Shown piece by piece: positions 4,593 to 5,548 of a stretch of 5,548 nt of DNA (the stretch's first letter is position 1; every line of letters starts with the position of its first letter). A program made the translations under genes and the position numbers. The notes under the pieces were generated by a model, which worked only from the letters and a program-made list of their open reading frames with translations, made no database searches and was not told where the DNA came from. Origin of the DNA: Candidatus Peregrinibacteria bacterium CG10_big_fil_rev_8_21_14_0_10_49_16 (GTDB taxonomy: Bacteria; Patescibacteriota; Gracilibacteria; Peribacterales; Peribacteraceae); the NCBI GenBank assembly GCA_002772605.1, contig PFDS01000007.1, positions 1-5,548 on the forward strand, written 5' to 3'.

Positions 4593-4693
4593 TGTCATCC
4601 TGAGTGATTTCTTTTTCTGTGATGCTTCGATACGATTTTGCTAGCGCAAAATCACTCAGCATGACACAGAAAAAGAAATCGTATCGAAGGATG
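4593..4693. repeat. Nested palindromic element between converging genes
   Basis: The gap between the two converging genes is almost entirely one compound inverted repeat. Three pairings are visible: TGTCATCCTGAGTGATTT (4593-4610) with 4649-4666, 17 of 18 bases; GATTTCTTTTTCTGTG (4606-4621) with 4665-4680, 16 of 16; and CTTCGATACGATTT (4625-4638) with 4676-4689, 14 of 14. At the centre GATTTTGC-TAGC-GCAAAATC (4634-4653) is a perfect 8-bp hairpin. Read end to end, CATCCT (4596-4601) pairs with AGGATG (4688-4693), then the 16-bp arm, ATGC with GCAT, and the central hairpin, about 34 bp in all. The order of the blocks is best explained by one repeat copy sitting inverted inside another. It may act as a transcription barrier in both directions. 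Confidence 0.85.
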
Positions 4694-4700
4694 GATACAT

Positions 4701-5548
4701 TCAATTCCGAACCAACTGCAAAAACTCCTGCCGTGTTCTCGCGTCTTCCGCGAAGACGCCTTTCAGATGACTTGTGGTGATAGTGGTATGCTCTTTTTTG
4801 ACGCCGCGCATGAGCATGCAGAAGTGCGATCCCTCGATGAGAACGCCAATCCCTTTTGGTTGGACAACGTCGGCAATGGCGTCACAAATCTGCTGACCGA
4901 GGCGTTCTTGCACTTGTAATCGACTGGCGTACATTTCCACAATGCGCGGAATTTTACTGTGTCCGATTGTGTGCTTATATGGAAGGTATCCCACATGGAC
5001 TTTACCGACAAAGGGGAGGAGGTGGTGTTCGCAGAGTGAATGAAATTCAATATCACGGACGACGATCATCCCGTGCGTGTCTGTGGGAAAGAGAGATTCC
5101 TCTATTTCCATTGCTTTGAGTTTGACATCCATCGTGTACCCCCGTGTCATTTCCCGCCAGGCCTTCAAGAAGCGTGCGGGGGTATCCAGCAATGCAGGAC
5201 GTGACGCATCTTCTCCCAGCTCTTCCAAAAGGCGTACGACAAAATCCTGGTGTTCTTTATTGGTTTGTTCCTGGCTTTCCCAAGGAAATTCCACCCATTG
5301 TGTCGGTGGAACATTACGAATGCAATTCTGTGCAGCGCCTTTCCCGAAGAGTGCGTAGGTCTTCTTCTGGTAGCGGTCGAAGTACAGTTGCTGTGTTCTG
5401 CCCGTATCGACGATGTCGTCTACAAAACAGTCGGCTTCTTTTGGGTCGTATACGACGATCAAGCGAGGGTCTGCGCTTTGGAGATGTGCTGCAACGATGG
5501 AGCCGCTTTTTGGAATGCCGTGAATGCGAATTATTTGATTGAGTGGCA
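4701..5548 (-). CDS. folE: Gpt-like PRTase fused to GTP cyclohydrolase I, 5'-truncated
   Basis: The frame stays open to the right edge, so the N-terminus is missing; 281 residues are visible and are numbered here from the edge. Residues 1-90 resemble the C-terminal half of xanthine/guanine phosphoribosyltransferase: the PRPP-binding motif VDDIVDTGRT (42-51), then NVPPTQWVEFPWE, matching the Gpt purine-binding segment DIPQDTWIEQPWD. From about residue 97 follows a complete GTP cyclohydrolase I, which converts GTP to 7,8-dihydroneopterin triphosphate, the first step of folate synthesis. Its zinc ligands are present: Cys172 and His175 in CEHH and Cys243 in SHFCM, 71 residues apart as in E. coli (Cys110 and Cys181). 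IGHSKIPRIVEMYASRLQVQERL and the C-terminal TRQEFLQLVRN are typical. A TTG at 5462 could look like a start but is not, since PRTase sequence continues upstream. No frameshift or stop separates the domains. Confidence 0.92.
   Translation of the reverse strand, partial: PLNQIIRIHGIPKSGSIVAAHLQSADPRLIVVYDPKEADCFVDDIVDTGRTQQLYFDRYQKKTYALFGKGAAQNCIRNVPPTQWVEFPWESQEQTNKEHQDFVVRLLEELGEDASRPALLDTPARFLKAWREMTRGYTMDVKLKAMEIEESLFPTDTHGMIVVRDIEFHSLCEHHLLPFVGKVHVGYLPYKHTIGHSKIPRIVEMYASRLQVQERLGQQICDAIADVVQPKGIGVLIEGSHFCMLMRGVKKEHTTITTSHLKGVFAEDARTRQEFLQLVRN

Noticed and set aside
4701..5462. Treating TTG at 5462 as the start of a 253-residue FolE
   Set aside because: The frame continues upstream to the window edge with PRTase-like sequence (IHGIPKSGSIVAAHL), so the true start is outside the window.
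1..5548. TGA recoding as in Gracilibacteria
   Set aside because: TGA ends thyA and the folE fusion exactly at their family C-termini, and no conserved gene has an internal TGA.
1..5548. CRISPR array, tRNA or rRNA genes, transposase or integrase
   Set aside because: I saw no regularly spaced repeats with spacers, no cloverleaf-like sequence and no transposase or recombinase motifs on either strand.

Overview
The window looks like bacterial chromosomal DNA of roughly balanced base composition, with AT-rich promoter regions and GC-richer genes. Nothing marks a plasmid, phage or insertion sequence. Translation uses the standard bacterial code: thyA and the folE fusion both end in TGA exactly where the protein families end, so TGA is not recoded. 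Short orphan membrane proteins, a mix of Shine-Dalgarno and apparently leaderless starts, palindromic intergenic repeats and an unusual PRTase-FolE fusion fit an uncultivated, small-genome lineage. Candidate phyla radiation / Patescibacteria (perhaps Peregrinibacteria-like) is my best guess, held with moderate to low confidence.

Layout. The left third (1-2168) holds small genes I cannot name. These are a 54-residue minus-strand protein (175-339), a 73-residue two-helix membrane protein (501-722, +), a 251-residue minus-strand membrane protein with a charged coiled-coil tail (860-1615) and a 123-residue three-helix membrane protein (1797-2168, +). The last two diverge from a compact shared promoter whose two -35 boxes form one palindrome. 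Three hairpin terminators (111-138, 798-854, 2182-2204) separate these units. A possible further minus-strand promoter at 49-76 points off the left edge.

The centre (2239-3548) is a two-gene operon, thyA-folA, overlapping by ATGA. Thymidylate synthase makes dTMP while oxidising methylene-tetrahydrofolate to dihydrofolate; dihydrofolate reductase regenerates tetrahydrofolate. The extended -10 box of thyA ends six bases before its ATG, so the mRNA is probably leaderless.

The right part holds an unrecognised 301-residue protein with an HExxH zinc-protease-like motif (3684-4589, +). Converging on it is a minus-strand gene cut by the right edge (4701-5548). Its product joins a xanthine/guanine phosphoribosyltransferase-like domain to a complete GTP cyclohydrolase I. 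The gap between them holds a compound palindrome in which one copy of a repeat appears to sit, inverted, inside another. A simpler relative of that repeat lies at 751-783.

Taken together, thyA, folA and the folE fusion concern folate and nucleotide supply. The main points of interest are the PRTase-FolE fusion, the nested repeat, the HExxH protein, the symmetric divergent promoter and the leaderless start signals.
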